From Streptomyces sp. NBC_00459 (GTDB lineage: Bacteria > Actinomycetota > Actinomycetes > Streptomycetales > Streptomycetaceae), in assembly GCF_036013955.1 (NCBI RefSeq), contig NZ_CP107903.1:9300001-9364000 (forward strand): a stretch of 64,000 nucleotides of DNA, in the 5' to 3' direction. Shown one piece after another: positions 1-8,041 of this stretch. The notes beneath the pieces were generated by a model. That model was given only the letters and a program-made list of their open reading frames with translations, ran no database searches and was not told the origin of the DNA. Each line of letters opens with the position of its first letter. Within the stretch, counting starts at the first letter, position 1. The translations under genes were made by a program, and so were the position numbers.

Positions 1-286
1 CGCCGTTGCCCTCACGCGACCGCTCCAGCGCGGCCAGCAGCAGGGCCGCCAGATCCTCCACGGTGGTCGCGGCCCGGCCGCCGGTGAGTGCCGCGTCCGC
101 GTACTCGGGGACCGCGCCCAGGTCGAGCACGGTGAGCCCGGTGCCGTCCGGCAGCGCGTTCGCGAGCCCCTCGTACACCTGGACGGCCAGGGCGCCCGGA
201 TGGACGACGTACACCGTGTGGCCGCCGGACGTGGCGGTGCGGAAGGGGCGGGCGACCGGCGGCGGACCCTTACGCGGTGGCCGCAC
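1..286 (-). CDS. Thioesterase-like protein, N-terminal part (runs off left edge)
   Basis: The minus-strand frame opens with GTG at 284-286 and stays open to the window edge, so only about 95 residues are visible. They read like the start of a type II thioesterase of a polyketide or non-ribosomal peptide cluster: a hydrophobic strand followed by HPGALAVQVYEGLANALP, which resembles the HPAGG..YxxLAxxL start of that alpha/beta-hydrolase domain. The start is supported by GAGGAG about 10 nt upstream and overlaps the end of the acyl carrier protein gene by 17 nt, so the two are translationally linked. The catalytic Ser/His would lie off the edge, so the family call rests on N-terminal pattern and context. 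Confidence 0.5.
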   Translation of the reverse strand, partial: MRPPRKGPPPVARPFRTATSGGHTVYVVHPGALAVQVYEGLANALPDGTGLTVLDLGAVPEYADAALTGGRAATTVEDLAALLLAALERSREGNG

Positions 287-536
287 GACGGCCGCACTCC
301 TCGGCTATGTAGGCCGCCAGGTCCTTGACGGTCGGGTGGTACCAGAGGGTCGTCGTGCTCAGCTCGAAGCCGAGCCAGTTCTCCATCTCGCCGGCGAGGA
401 TCAACGCCTCGGTCGAGTCGAGGTCGAGTTCGTCGAAGTACACCTCGGGCGAGATCTCGCCCGTCGTCACGCCCATCCGGTGGGCGATCTTCTCGATCAG
501 CCAGTCCTGGGCCTCGCGAGCGGTCACTACGGCCAT
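270..536 (-). CDS. Acyl carrier protein
   Basis: An 88-residue stand-alone carrier protein. The phosphopantetheine attachment serine sits in the motif DLDSTEAL near residue 47, and the helical pattern around it (LxLAGEMENWLGFEL, then HPTVKDLAAYIAEE) is typical of the PP-binding fold. It would carry acyl or aminoacyl thioesters for a polyketide or peptide assembly line. Start ATG 534-536 was chosen because GGAAGG lies 9 nt upstream; extending the frame further upstream gives unlike sequence. It overlaps the thioesterase-like gene downstream, so the two form the promoter-proximal end of a biosynthetic operon reading off the left edge. Confidence 0.85.
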   Translation of the reverse strand: MAVVTAREAQDWLIEKIAHRMGVTTGEISPEVYFDELDLDSTEALILAGEMENWLGFELSTTTLWYHPTVKDLAAYIAEECGRRAATA

Positions 537-999
537 GGTGTGTCGTCCTTCCCTGTGGCGCGCCCGGTCGGGGATCCGGGGCGCGAGTGGATGGTGAACG
601 CTCCCGCTCGAAAGGGTCCTCAATGGCCCGATTCGGGAGCGCACTGTTCCGACCCGGCATCAATCGGCTGACCGGTACGAAACGGGTCGAGATAGACGGC
701 AGCGTTTTTTGTGACTTACTTCACCGCGTGCGGCGGAGAACAACCCGTCGGAACAACCCGTCAGTGGACGGGTGTAGTAGGAATCCGGTCTTCTGGTCCA
801 GACATGCCACTCCGCACGAAAGGAGCTGCGTTCGGGATTGGCCGCCCGGAGCACGCAGGCCACAGTCTTGCCAGCTCGCTGAATCTTGGACAACCACTCT
901 TCCGGAGAGTGGAAAGAAATCGTGGTTTACGGGCGTAGAACGGGAGGCGGAATATGTTACCGACGAGTGAAGTCCTGTTCGGTGGCCGCGGGGTTGGCG
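537..999. other. 463-bp intergenic region upstream of the acyl carrier protein
   Basis: No convincing full-size gene. It holds the presumed promoter of the minus-strand ACP operon. Positions 737-762 are two tandem copies of a 13-mer ending in AACAACCCGTC, followed by GACGGG, which can pair with CCCGTC. Positions 894-912 form a perfect 7-bp inverted repeat (CCACTCT, 5-nt loop, AGAGTGG), possibly the terminator of the minus-strand AraC gene. A 42-codon plus-strand frame starts at ATG 954 behind GGGAGG but overlaps the AraC gene antisense, so I do not call it as a gene. Confidence 0.5.
737..762. repeat. Tandem 13-bp direct repeat
   Basis: Two adjacent copies of a 13-mer (AGAACAACCCGTC, then GGAACAACCCGTC, one mismatch) lie about 200 bp upstream of the ACP start. 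Such repeats are often binding sites for cluster regulators; here the nearest candidate is the AraC-type protein. This role is inferred. Confidence 0.4.
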
Positions 1000-1893
1000 C
1001 TAATTCTGGGGATGGGTGCCGCGCCGGAATGTGCCAGGTGTCATATTCACCCGTCGCACGAAGAACTTGCCGAAGTTCGTGACTTCGGTGAACCCGAGCT
1101 GTCGGGCGATGGACCCTACGGGCAGATCCGTGTGGACCAGCAGGCGTTTCGCCTCCAGGGCGACGCGGGCGTCGATCAGGTCCTTGGTGGAGGTGCCGGC
1201 GACGATGCGGCAGGCCCGGGACAGCGTGCGGGGCGTGCAGTTGAGCGCGGTGGCGTAGTCCTCGACCAGCCGGGTCGTGCGGTAGGAGGCCTCCAGCTCG
1301 CGGCGGAAACGGAGGAACAGCTCACCGTTCTCGCCGGAAGGGGATTCGCCCGTCTTGTGATCACTGTGCTGGCTGCGGCACATCTGGTCGATGTACATCA
1401 GGGCGACCGCCAGCAGATGTTTGAGGATGTCCTCTCCGAGACCCTGGTCGGGCCGCGCGAACTCCTCCTCCATCAGGTCGAGTACCCGTTTGAAGCCGGC
1501 CAGCTCGTCGTCGCGGAGCTGCCAGTGGCAGGGGCGCAGGACATCGTCGAGCATTCCCATCGGGGCGCGCAGCCGCAGCGGGAAGGTCTCGGTGAACATG
1601 ACGAGCTGAGCGTCCATGTTCGTCGCCGACGTGAACTGGATCACCTGGTTCGGCCGGATCCACAGCAGTGAGCCCACCCGGCACGAGTAGCGCGTGGAGT
1701 CGATCGTGAAGTCTCCGCTTCCCGACCCGATCAGCATGATCTGGTGGTATGCGAGCCGGTGGGGCGAGGTGGCGAAGCTCATGCCGACCTTCGAGCGCAC
1801 CTCACTGAGCGAGGTCACGGCCAAGCCGACCCCGGGTCTGCAGACGGGTGTGTAGGGGATCACAGGGATCGGTAACGAAGCGAAATCGACCAT
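1000..1893 (-). CDS. AraC-family transcriptional regulator with a TTA codon
   Basis: About 297 residues. The N-terminal half is a cupin-like AraC-binding sensor region (HQIMLIGSGSGDFTID); the C-terminal 100 residues carry the double helix-turn-helix of the AraC/XylS family, including RLVEDYATALNCTPRTLSRACR and the second HTH GSIARQLGFTEVTNFGKFF. It is a DNA-binding regulator, probably of the adjoining biosynthetic genes. Start is uncertain: ATG 1891-1893 has GGAA 8 nt upstream, whereas TTG 1918-1920 would add nine residues but has its purine tract too close. In either case the codon at 1873-1875 is TTA (Leu), which in Streptomyces usually makes expression dependent on the bldA tRNA. Confidence 0.9.
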   Translation of the reverse strand: MVDFASLPIPVIPYTPVCRPGVGLAVTSLSEVRSKVGMSFATSPHRLAYHQIMLIGSGSGDFTIDSTRYSCRVGSLLWIRPNQVIQFTSATNMDAQLVMFTETFPLRLRAPMGMLDDVLRPCHWQLRDDELAGFKRVLDLMEEEFARPDQGLGEDILKHLLAVALMYIDQMCRSQHSDHKTGESPSGENGELFLRFRRELEASYRTTRLVEDYATALNCTPRTLSRACRIVAGTSTKDLIDARVALEAKRLLVHTDLPVGSIARQLGFTEVTNFGKFFVRRVNMTPGTFRRGTHPQN

Positions 1894-1958
1894 GAGCGTT
1901 CCGGAATCGACCTTTCTCAAGCTTCTTTAAAAATCAATGATAGGCGTGGCCGCCCGTT

Positions 1959-1974
1959 GCCAGATCACTCTGGC
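1959..1974. promoter_or_regulatory. Inverted repeat between divergent AraC and IclR regulators
   Basis: GCCAGA, 4-nt spacer, TCTGGC: a perfect 6-bp inverted repeat in the 100-bp region separating the two divergent regulator genes. It is a plausible operator for either, most likely the IclR protein, but no binding evidence is visible. Confidence 0.3.
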
Positions 1975-2028
1975 GTATGCACGAGTAACTGTCCCCACAT
2001 GATGTGCAGGTGAAGGGAAGTTCACGGG

Positions 2029-2817
2029 ATGACCACCCACCCAGGCGCCCCCGAGCGCTCGGTTGTCGACCGTACGCTCAGCATCCTCGGCGTCTTCGAC
2101 CGCGACAACCGCACCCTGACGCTGAGCGACATCAGCCGGCGCTCCGGTCTTCCGGTCGCCACAGTCCATCGCATCGTCAACAAACTCCAAGGCTGGGGCG
2201 CACTGGAACGAGGAGCGGAAGGCGGGTACAGCATCGGCCTGAGGCTGTGGGAGACGGCGACGCTGGCCCCCCGCTACTCGGGCCTGACCGACGCCGCGCA
2301 GTCCCACCTCGTGGACCTCCAGGGCCAGTCCGGCGGAGCGGCCGTCCTCGCCCTGCGTGACGGAACGGAGAGTGTCTGTCTGTCCTTCCTCTCCAACGAC
2401 CCCGGTCTCACGGCCTTCTGGGGCGACCCCGGCTGCCGGCTTCCCCTGCACGTCACCGCGACCGGCCTGGTCCTGCTGGCCAACGCCGGTGTCGTCCTGC
2501 AGGACGAGATCTGCGCCGGCCCGTTGCGCGCGTACACCGCCGCCACCATCACCGACGGCACCACACTGCGGAATCACCTGAGCAAGATAAGGCGCGAAGG
2601 TTACGCGATGGTGTGCAGCACTCTGCGCGAGGGCCGGGGAGCGATCGCGGCCCCGGTGCGCAACGCGCGCGGCTCGGTGGTGGCGGCGGTGGGCGTCGTG
2701 GCCCCGCTGAACATGCTCCAGCCGACCCGACTGGCCCCGCTCGTCCTGGCCACGGCCGAGGCGGTCTCCCAGCACGACCGGACGGAAGGATGGCGGATGG
2801 CGGGCGTGGGCGCGTAG
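2029..2817 (+). CDS. IclR-family transcriptional regulator
   Basis: 262 residues with the standard IclR layout. The N-terminal winged HTH (about residues 10-70) includes VDRTLSILGVFDR, TLSDISRRSGLPVATVHRIVNKL and GGYSIGLRLWE; the C-terminal effector domain includes LPLHVTATGLVLLA and a conserved REGRGAIAAPVRNARGSVVAAVGV stretch. ATG 2029 has GAAGGGAAG 8-9 nt upstream. It is divergent from the AraC gene and upstream of a TauD-type dioxygenase, so it may control that gene; this is inferred from position. A hairpin about 100 bp downstream probably ends its transcript. Confidence 0.93.
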   Translation: MTTHPGAPERSVVDRTLSILGVFDRDNRTLTLSDISRRSGLPVATVHRIVNKLQGWGALERGAEGGYSIGLRLWETATLAPRYSGLTDAAQSHLVDLQGQSGGAAVLALRDGTESVCLSFLSNDPGLTAFWGDPGCRLPLHVTATGLVLLANAGVVLQDEICAGPLRAYTAATITDGTTLRNHLSKIRREGYAMVCSTLREGRGAIAAPVRNARGSVVAAVGVVAPLNMLQPTRLAPLVLATAEAVSQHDRTEGWRMAGVGA

Positions 2818-3221
2818 GCCCTGCACCAGGCACGCTGCCCCGCCCCCGGCCGCCGGCGCCGCCGCGATCCGCCGACGGGCCCGCAGCCGTTCCGACTGCG
2901 CCACCGGGGGGCAGGAGTTCCTCCCGAAGAGGGAGGAACATGCCGCCCCACCGGGTCGGGCCGGCACGCGGACAACCGCCGAACGAAGTCACCGGGCTCG
3001 GGGCATCGGACGCGGCAGCGGACATCTTCACACTCTTCCTGCACTGCCCGCCGGAACCGAAGCCCGCGCCCGGGGCCGTGACAAGTGGTCCCAGGGAAAG
3101 CGTGCGTGGGGCTGTGGACATACCGGCTTCCGGTTGAGCCCCACGCCCGGTCGCCACGCCCGCCGAATACTGGCACGCTCACCAGCGAGACCGATACGAC
3201 GGACCCACGATCGGAGCGTGC
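2818..3221. other. 404-bp intergenic region
   Basis: Between the IclR and dioxygenase genes. Apart from the hairpin at 2917-2939 and a probable promoter for the dioxygenase gene, I see no gene with a credible ribosome-binding site or protein family. The open frames through it on both strands look like GC-rich background. Confidence 0.5.
2917..2939. terminator. Hairpin downstream of the IclR gene
   Basis: Perfect 9-bp stem GTTCCTCCC / GGGAGGAAC with loop GAAGA, about 100 bp after the IclR stop. No T-tract follows, which is usual for actinobacterial terminators. Confidence 0.55.
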
Positions 3222-4223
3222 ATGAGGACGGACCGGACCGCGTACGGCGAAGTGCCGCCGACCGCCCAGGAGGTGGGAAAGGCGAACGCCGCCGGAGTGG
3301 AGGTGGGGCCCGTCGCGGGGCACATCGGCGCCGAGATCTCGGGAGTCGACCTGACCGAGCCCCTCGACAGCGCCGTGGTGGCAGCGATCAGGGCAGCCGT
3401 CCTGCGCTGGAAGGTGGTGTTCTTCCGCGGTCAGCGGCTGGACCACGCCGGGCACATCGCCTTCGCGCGCCGGTTCGGCGAGCCGGTCGTCCTCGGCCGG
3501 CGCGGCGGCGCCTCACCGCGAGACTTCCCCGAGATCGAGACGACCGCCGACCGGCTGGAACTGGGCGGGCGCTACGGCATGGAGCACGCCGAGTGGCTGG
3601 AGCGGCGCCGCCACTCGCTGCTGCGCGGCTGGCACTGCGACCACGGCGCCCGTGTCGACCCGCCCGCCGCGACGATCCTGCGCGCCGAGACCGTACCCCC
3701 GTACGGAGGTGACACCACCTGGTCCAACCTGGCCGCCGCGTACGCCGGACTCTCCGCGCCCGTACGGGAGTTCGTGGACGGCCTCAGGGCCGAGCACCGG
3801 CTCGGCGTCGGCTACCAGGCGCGGCCCGGCGACGACGCGTACCTCAGGCACCTGCTGGACCACCAGGTCGCCTCGGTGCACCCGTTGGTGCGTGTCCACC
3901 CGGAGACGGGGGAGCGGGTGCTGTTCGTCAACGGCTACTACCTGGAGCAGATCGTGGACGTCTCCCGCGCGGAGAGCCGACTGCTCCTGGAGATGCTCCT
4001 CGAACAGGCGACCAGGCCCGAGTACACGGTCCGTTTCCGCTGGGAGCCCGGCAGCGTGGCCTTCTGGGACAACCGGGCCACCATCCACCTGGCCCCCGGC
4101 GACAACGCCCACCTCGGCCACCCCCGGGTCATGCACCGCGTGATGCTGACCGGCGACATCCCGGCCGGCGTGGACGGCAGGCCGTCGGAGCCGGTCACCG
4201 GTACCGAACCCGGGCGGTGGTGA
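3222..4223 (+). CDS. TauD/TfdA-family Fe(II)/2-oxoglutarate dioxygenase
   Basis: 333 residues. The family oxidises substrates such as taurine, alkyl sulfonates or alkyl sulfates using 2-oxoglutarate and O2. The iron ligands are visible as His138-Cys-Asp140 (GWHCDHG) and distal His289 (WDNRATIH); Arg306 in MHRVML matches the 2-oxoglutarate-binding Arg of TauD. The N-terminal GAEISGVDL and VVFFRGQ also match the family. ATG 3222 has GGAG 6 nt upstream. It converges with a luciferase-like oxidoreductase 16 bp away. The true substrate is not predictable; an insertion around residues 90-130 relative to TauD suggests a non-taurine substrate. Confidence 0.9.
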   Translation: MRTDRTAYGEVPPTAQEVGKANAAGVEVGPVAGHIGAEISGVDLTEPLDSAVVAAIRAAVLRWKVVFFRGQRLDHAGHIAFARRFGEPVVLGRRGGASPRDFPEIETTADRLELGGRYGMEHAEWLERRRHSLLRGWHCDHGARVDPPAATILRAETVPPYGGDTTWSNLAAAYAGLSAPVREFVDGLRAEHRLGVGYQARPGDDAYLRHLLDHQVASVHPLVRVHPETGERVLFVNGYYLEQIVDVSRAESRLLLEMLLEQATRPEYTVRFRWEPGSVAFWDNRATIHLAPGDNAHLGHPRVMHRVMLTGDIPAGVDGRPSEPVTGTEPGRW

Positions 4224-4239
4224 GAACTCCGGAGGGTCC

Positions 4240-5283
4240 TCAGCCGGTGGCCGGCCGCCAGCCCAGCGCGGGACCGAGCCGGGTCGCGATGTCCGTGAGG
4301 ATCTGGACGTAGTCCTCGTGGCCGAAGGTGAACGGCAGCGCGAAGGCCACCTCGTCGATCTCCTGGAACGCGACGTGCGCGTAGAGGCGTTCGGCGATCT
4401 CGGCCGACGTGCCGACGAGGTCCGGCGCGAACATCAGCCGCGCCGGACCCTGTGGGGCCGCGGTCCGTGGCAGCCGCTTCGCCGCGTACTCCTCGTACTT
4501 CGCGCGCTGCTCGGGCGAGGCGCTGTCGGTGGGGATCACGACGAGACCCTGGGAGACCCGGGCCCGGTCCCCGTCCGGGTGGTGGGCGCGGAAGGCCCGG
4601 ACGCCCGCGAGCTGGATCTCGGCGAAGTCCGGCGCCTCGTCGTCCCCTTCGGCCTTGACGACACTGCTGGTCAGGAAGTTCATCCCGTGCTCACCGGCCC
4701 ACCGGGCCGAGCGCACACTCCCGCCGCCGTACCACAGCCGGCTTCCGAGCCCCGGGGAGTGCGGCTGCACCCGGTCGGAGAACACCTCGAACCCCTGCAC
4801 CCCGCTGAAGTCGCTGGCCGCCTTCCCGCGTACGTGGTCCAGCAGCCGCTCGACCCGCTGGTAGCTGAAGTCCTCGGCGTCCGCCGTGTCCGGGTACAGG
4901 GCGCCCTTGACGTGGTCGTAGTTCATCGGCGGGCCCACACTCAGACCCGGGTTGAGCCGGCCCCCGGAGAGGATGTCGACGGTCGCCCAGTCCTCCGCCA
5001 GGCGCAGCGGGTTCTCCCAGCCCAACGGGGTGACCGCGGTGCCCAGTTCGATACGGCGGGTGCGCTGCGAGGCCGCCGCGAGGACGGCAACGGGGGAGGA
5101 GATCCCGTACTGGAGATGGCGGTGGCGCAGCCAGGCGCTGTCGAAGCCGAGTTGCTCACCCAGCTCGATGATCTCCAGCGTCGACTCGTGCCCCGCTCGC
5201 GGATCGTCCCCGTCGAACAGTCCGATGGTGAGGAAGCCCAGTTTGCGCAGCGGCTGTGAGGGGGTCGGCACGGGCTCCTCCAT
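4240..5283 (-). CDS. LLM-class flavin-dependent oxidoreductase
   Basis: 347 residues of the bacterial-luciferase-like family, which use reduced FMN or F420 for monooxygenation or hydride transfer. Family signs are the N-terminal strand KLGFLTIGLFDG, IIELGEQLGFDSAWLRHRH, ELGTAVTPLGWENPLRLAEDWATVDILSGGR in the core and WYGGGSVRSARWAGEHGMNFL before the C-terminal cap. Start ATG 5281-5283 has only a weak purine-rich site. It begins 18 nt after the metallophosphoesterase stop codon, so the MHYT, metallophosphoesterase and this gene may be one operon. Substrate unknown. Confidence 0.88.
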   Translation of the reverse strand: MEEPVPTPSQPLRKLGFLTIGLFDGDDPRAGHESTLEIIELGEQLGFDSAWLRHRHLQYGISSPVAVLAAASQRTRRIELGTAVTPLGWENPLRLAEDWATVDILSGGRLNPGLSVGPPMNYDHVKGALYPDTADAEDFSYQRVERLLDHVRGKAASDFSGVQGFEVFSDRVQPHSPGLGSRLWYGGGSVRSARWAGEHGMNFLTSSVVKAEGDDEAPDFAEIQLAGVRAFRAHHPDGDRARVSQGLVVIPTDSASPEQRAKYEEYAAKRLPRTAAPQGPARLMFAPDLVGTSAEIAERLYAHVAFQEIDEVAFALPFTFGHEDYVQILTDIATRLGPALGWRPATG

Positions 5284-5301
5284 CGATCGTCGTACGGACG
5301 T

Positions 5302-6870
5302 TCACGCTTCGTCGATTGTGCCAGCCGGCCAGGTCAGCGGAATGACCACCTCGTCCTCGACCGGCGGATCCAGCTCCTGCCTGAGCTTGCCGGTCGCGGA
5401 GAAGCAGCGCAGCCGGACCTCCTCGGGGGACACGTCGAGACGCAGGAAGCTCTTGAAGAACGGCGGGCTGTACGTCGCCGAACCGGGGGAGAACAGCTGT
5501 GTGTACACCTTCCGGACCGGGAGCCGCAGCCGCCGCTTGCGGCCGGGACGGCGGGCCGTGCCCAGCAGGCCGGCGACCAGCCGGATGCGCCAGGTGAGTC
5601 GGACGGGATCGCCCGGGGTGCGCGTCGGCCGGATGCCCAGGCGCTCGGCGATCACGGCCGTCGCCTCGGCCTCGGTGAGGGTGAAGAAGCGGCGCAGGTG
5701 CAGGCGTCGGCCGTAGATCCGGCTGTAGAAGGCCAGGGAGTCGCCGCGCAACGGATAGCAGCGGAAGTCGTCCTCGGTGACGTCGGCGACGGAGACGCGC
5801 TCGATGGTGTGGGTGGCGTGCATGAACGCACCGCCCCCGCCCGAGACTATGTACTGGACGGTCCGGCCGGTCCGGTTGGTTTGGCCGACGCGGCCGGGCA
5901 CGCTCACCGGATAGCGCTGGTAGTTGTGGATGTCGCCGCCTATCGCGGCCACGAAGTTCCGCTCCGGATCGCGGACCAGGTCGTCGACCGTGCCGCCGCC
6001 CTCGATCGGGCAGGGGTGGTGCTCGCCGTCCACGTACAGGGGCGACCCGGTGACCAGGATCTTCGGGACCGGCCCCGCGGAGACCTCCCTCAGCCAGCGG
6101 CCCTGCTCGGCGTCGAGCGTGCCCAGCAGACCGGTGTCGATGCCGATGACGCGCACGGTTCCGGCGTCGATCGCCCAGTACGGGCCGGGCTGGACCGCCT
6201 GTTGGGCGGGTGCCGAGCGCAACTTGCCCGCCTCGGCGAGGCGTTGCTCGTCGACGGCGCTCGGCCTGTGCCACAGCAGCGAGCGCAGCCAGGCAGGGGT
6301 GAGCGGGCGGGGCGCGGGGTCCGCCGGGAGGGGCGGGGCGTCGCAGAACACGCGCATGAAACCGTTCAGGTCCTCGTACCAGTCGTGGTTGCCCGGTATC
6401 GCGTAGATGGGCGCCGGGTAGTCCTGGTAGGGACGGAAGAACTTGGTGCCGTAGTCGTCGGTCGCCCCGACGGGGTAGATCACGTCACTGGTGAGCACGG
6501 TGAACGCCGTGTCCTGACTCACCGTCAGGAAGCCTGGGACGACGGCGTACTGCGGCGCGTCACCCTCGCCGGTGTCGCCGATGACCATGAAGGAGAAGCG
6601 GTCCAGGTCGCTGCGCCGGATCACCTTGTCGGCGGGAGCGCCCGCGGCTGTCCGTTGCTCGGTCCAGCGGCTGCGGGTACGACCCGTGGGGTCACCGAAC
6701 CAGGAGGCCAGCACACCGTTTCGGGCGGGCCACAGCGTCCGGGGGTTGACCCATGAGAGCTTCTCGACCCGACCCGGCATCAACTCCCGGTAGGCGCCCG
6801 GGTCTTCGAGGCCCCAGCCGGCACCCTCCGCCGTGTCGCGAGAGGAGTGGGTGCGTGAAGAGTCGACCAT
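5302..6870 (-). CDS. Metallophosphoesterase
   Basis: 522 residues with calcineurin-like phosphoesterase motifs in order: FMVIGDTGEGD, LTSDVIYPVG, PGNHDWYEDL and GGDIHNYQRY. The usual GD of the second block is SD here and the first block is GDTGEGD rather than DxH, so the metal site is slightly unusual. A GRVGQTNRTGRTVQYIVSGGGGAFMHATH segment precedes a C-terminal region with basic stretches. No signal peptide or membrane helix is evident. The ATG at 6868-6870 was chosen because sequence upstream is unlike family members; its ribosome site is weak. It starts 20 nt after the MHYT gene. Substrate unknown. Confidence 0.85.
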   Translation of the reverse strand: MVDSSRTHSSRDTAEGAGWGLEDPGAYRELMPGRVEKLSWVNPRTLWPARNGVLASWFGDPTGRTRSRWTEQRTAAGAPADKVIRRSDLDRFSFMVIGDTGEGDAPQYAVVPGFLTVSQDTAFTVLTSDVIYPVGATDDYGTKFFRPYQDYPAPIYAIPGNHDWYEDLNGFMRVFCDAPPLPADPAPRPLTPAWLRSLLWHRPSAVDEQRLAEAGKLRSAPAQQAVQPGPYWAIDAGTVRVIGIDTGLLGTLDAEQGRWLREVSAGPVPKILVTGSPLYVDGEHHPCPIEGGGTVDDLVRDPERNFVAAIGGDIHNYQRYPVSVPGRVGQTNRTGRTVQYIVSGGGGAFMHATHTIERVSVADVTEDDFRCYPLRGDSLAFYSRIYGRRLHLRRFFTLTEAEATAVIAERLGIRPTRTPGDPVRLTWRIRLVAGLLGTARRPGRKRRLRLPVRKVYTQLFSPGSATYSPPFFKSFLRLDVSPEEVRLRCFSATGKLRQELDPPVEDEVVIPLTWPAGTIDEA

Positions 6871-6890
6871 CGGGGCACCGTAGCAATGCC

Positions 6891-7772
6891 CTACAGGCGA
6901 AGATCCGTCCGGGTCGGGGCCGGGGTCCGCTGCCAGCGGGGAGAGGGGCGTCCCGTGTCCTGGACCGACGCCTGCTTCGGTATCTGCGCCACCTGCTGAC
7001 CGGGCTGTCGGCGGGGACCCTTTCCGCCCCACTCCCCGTCGCCCAGTACCAGCAGCGGGTCGAACATCACCACGACCGAGGCCAGCAGCAGGAAGATCAC
7101 CGGCCCGATCAGCATCGGCAGCAGCAGCGAGGTCGGTGAGTCACCGGACCAGGTGTTGCCGGACGCCTCGTGCAGATGCACGCTGACGGCGGCCATGCCG
7201 GTGTAGTGCATACCGCTGACGGCCACACCCATCACCAGGCTCGCCCCGAGACTGGTCAGGAAGCCCCGGATGGACACGGCCGCCCACAGCGCGGCGGTCG
7301 CGGCGACGATGGCGATCACCACGGAGAGCCCCACGGTCATCGCGTCGTAGCGGATCGTCCCGTTCAGATGGAGCGCCGCCATCCCGAGGTAGTGCATCGC
7401 GGCGACACCGAGACCGGTCACGATGCCGGCGGCGGAGAGCGCCGAGGGCGTGGCGCCGCGATAGCCGACGACGAACACGCCGATACCGACGACGACGATC
7501 GCGACGGCGAGGCTGGTGACCGTCAGCCCGATGTCGTACCGGACCGCTGTCTCCTCGACCTGGAACCCGATCATCGCGATGAAGTGCATGGTCCAGATTC
7601 CGCATCCGATGGCCGCCGCACCCAGCGCCAGCCAACCCGGCTTCCACGAGTCCTGGTTGAGCAGCGATCTGACCACGCAGCGCAGCCCCAGGGCGCTTCC
7701 CAGGCAGGCCATGATGTAGGCGGCCACGGGTGTGACGAACCCGTAACTGAATCCGTCAATTGTTCCTTGCAT
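6891..7772 (-). CDS. MHYT-domain integral membrane sensor protein
   Basis: 293 residues, about seven transmembrane helices. Three MHYT-type motifs are visible at helix ends: MHFIAMIGF, MHYLGMAAL and MHYTGMAAV. In this family the conserved Met/His residues have been proposed to bind copper and sense small ligands such as O2, CO or NO. A hydrophilic tail of about 50 residues lacks a GGDEF or EAL output domain, so this is a stand-alone MHYT protein. ATG 7770-7772 is preceded by CGGGGGGAT. It is probably the first gene of an operon with the metallophosphoesterase and the LLM oxidoreductase. Confidence 0.88.
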   Translation of the reverse strand: MQGTIDGFSYGFVTPVAAYIMACLGSALGLRCVVRSLLNQDSWKPGWLALGAAAIGCGIWTMHFIAMIGFQVEETAVRYDIGLTVTSLAVAIVVVGIGVFVVGYRGATPSALSAAGIVTGLGVAAMHYLGMAALHLNGTIRYDAMTVGLSVVIAIVAATAALWAAVSIRGFLTSLGASLVMGVAVSGMHYTGMAAVSVHLHEASGNTWSGDSPTSLLLPMLIGPVIFLLLASVVVMFDPLLVLGDGEWGGKGPRRQPGQQVAQIPKQASVQDTGRPSPRWQRTPAPTRTDLRL

Positions 7773-7972
7773 ATGCCAAATCCCCCCGAGGTGCAACATG
7801 TTGAGGGGTGAAATTCTCGCGTCAAGTGCGAACAAAGCAAGCAGTTACCGCAGGTACTTGGTGAATTTCGTTTGACTGATGGTCAAGATCGGTCGAAAAG
7901 GGATGGGACTCGGCCGGAATCCCTGGTTCCGGTGGTGATGCTGCCGTTCAGCCTGGTGATCGCTATGCTGCG

Positions 7973-7991
7973 CCAAAGCGTTCAAACGAAC
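7973..7991. promoter_or_regulatory. Candidate operator upstream of the DeoR/LacI-hybrid regulator
   Basis: Read on the minus strand the site is GTTCGTTTGAACGCTTTGG, with an internal CGTT-TG-AACG palindrome. It matches the plus-strand site at 9171-9189 at 15 of 19 positions. One copy before the regulator gene and one before its downstream enzyme genes suggests auto- and pathway control by the same protein. Confidence 0.55.
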
Positions 7992-8041
7992 ATTCCGGTG
8001 CACGGGTAGCCGATACACCCGGACATGAGGGAGCGAACGGT

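Noticed and set aside
2549..3455. Overlapping minus-strand frames in the IclR-dioxygenase interval as a possible gene
   Set aside because: No ribosome site, no family pattern and mixed Arg/Pro/Gly-rich translation in both frames.
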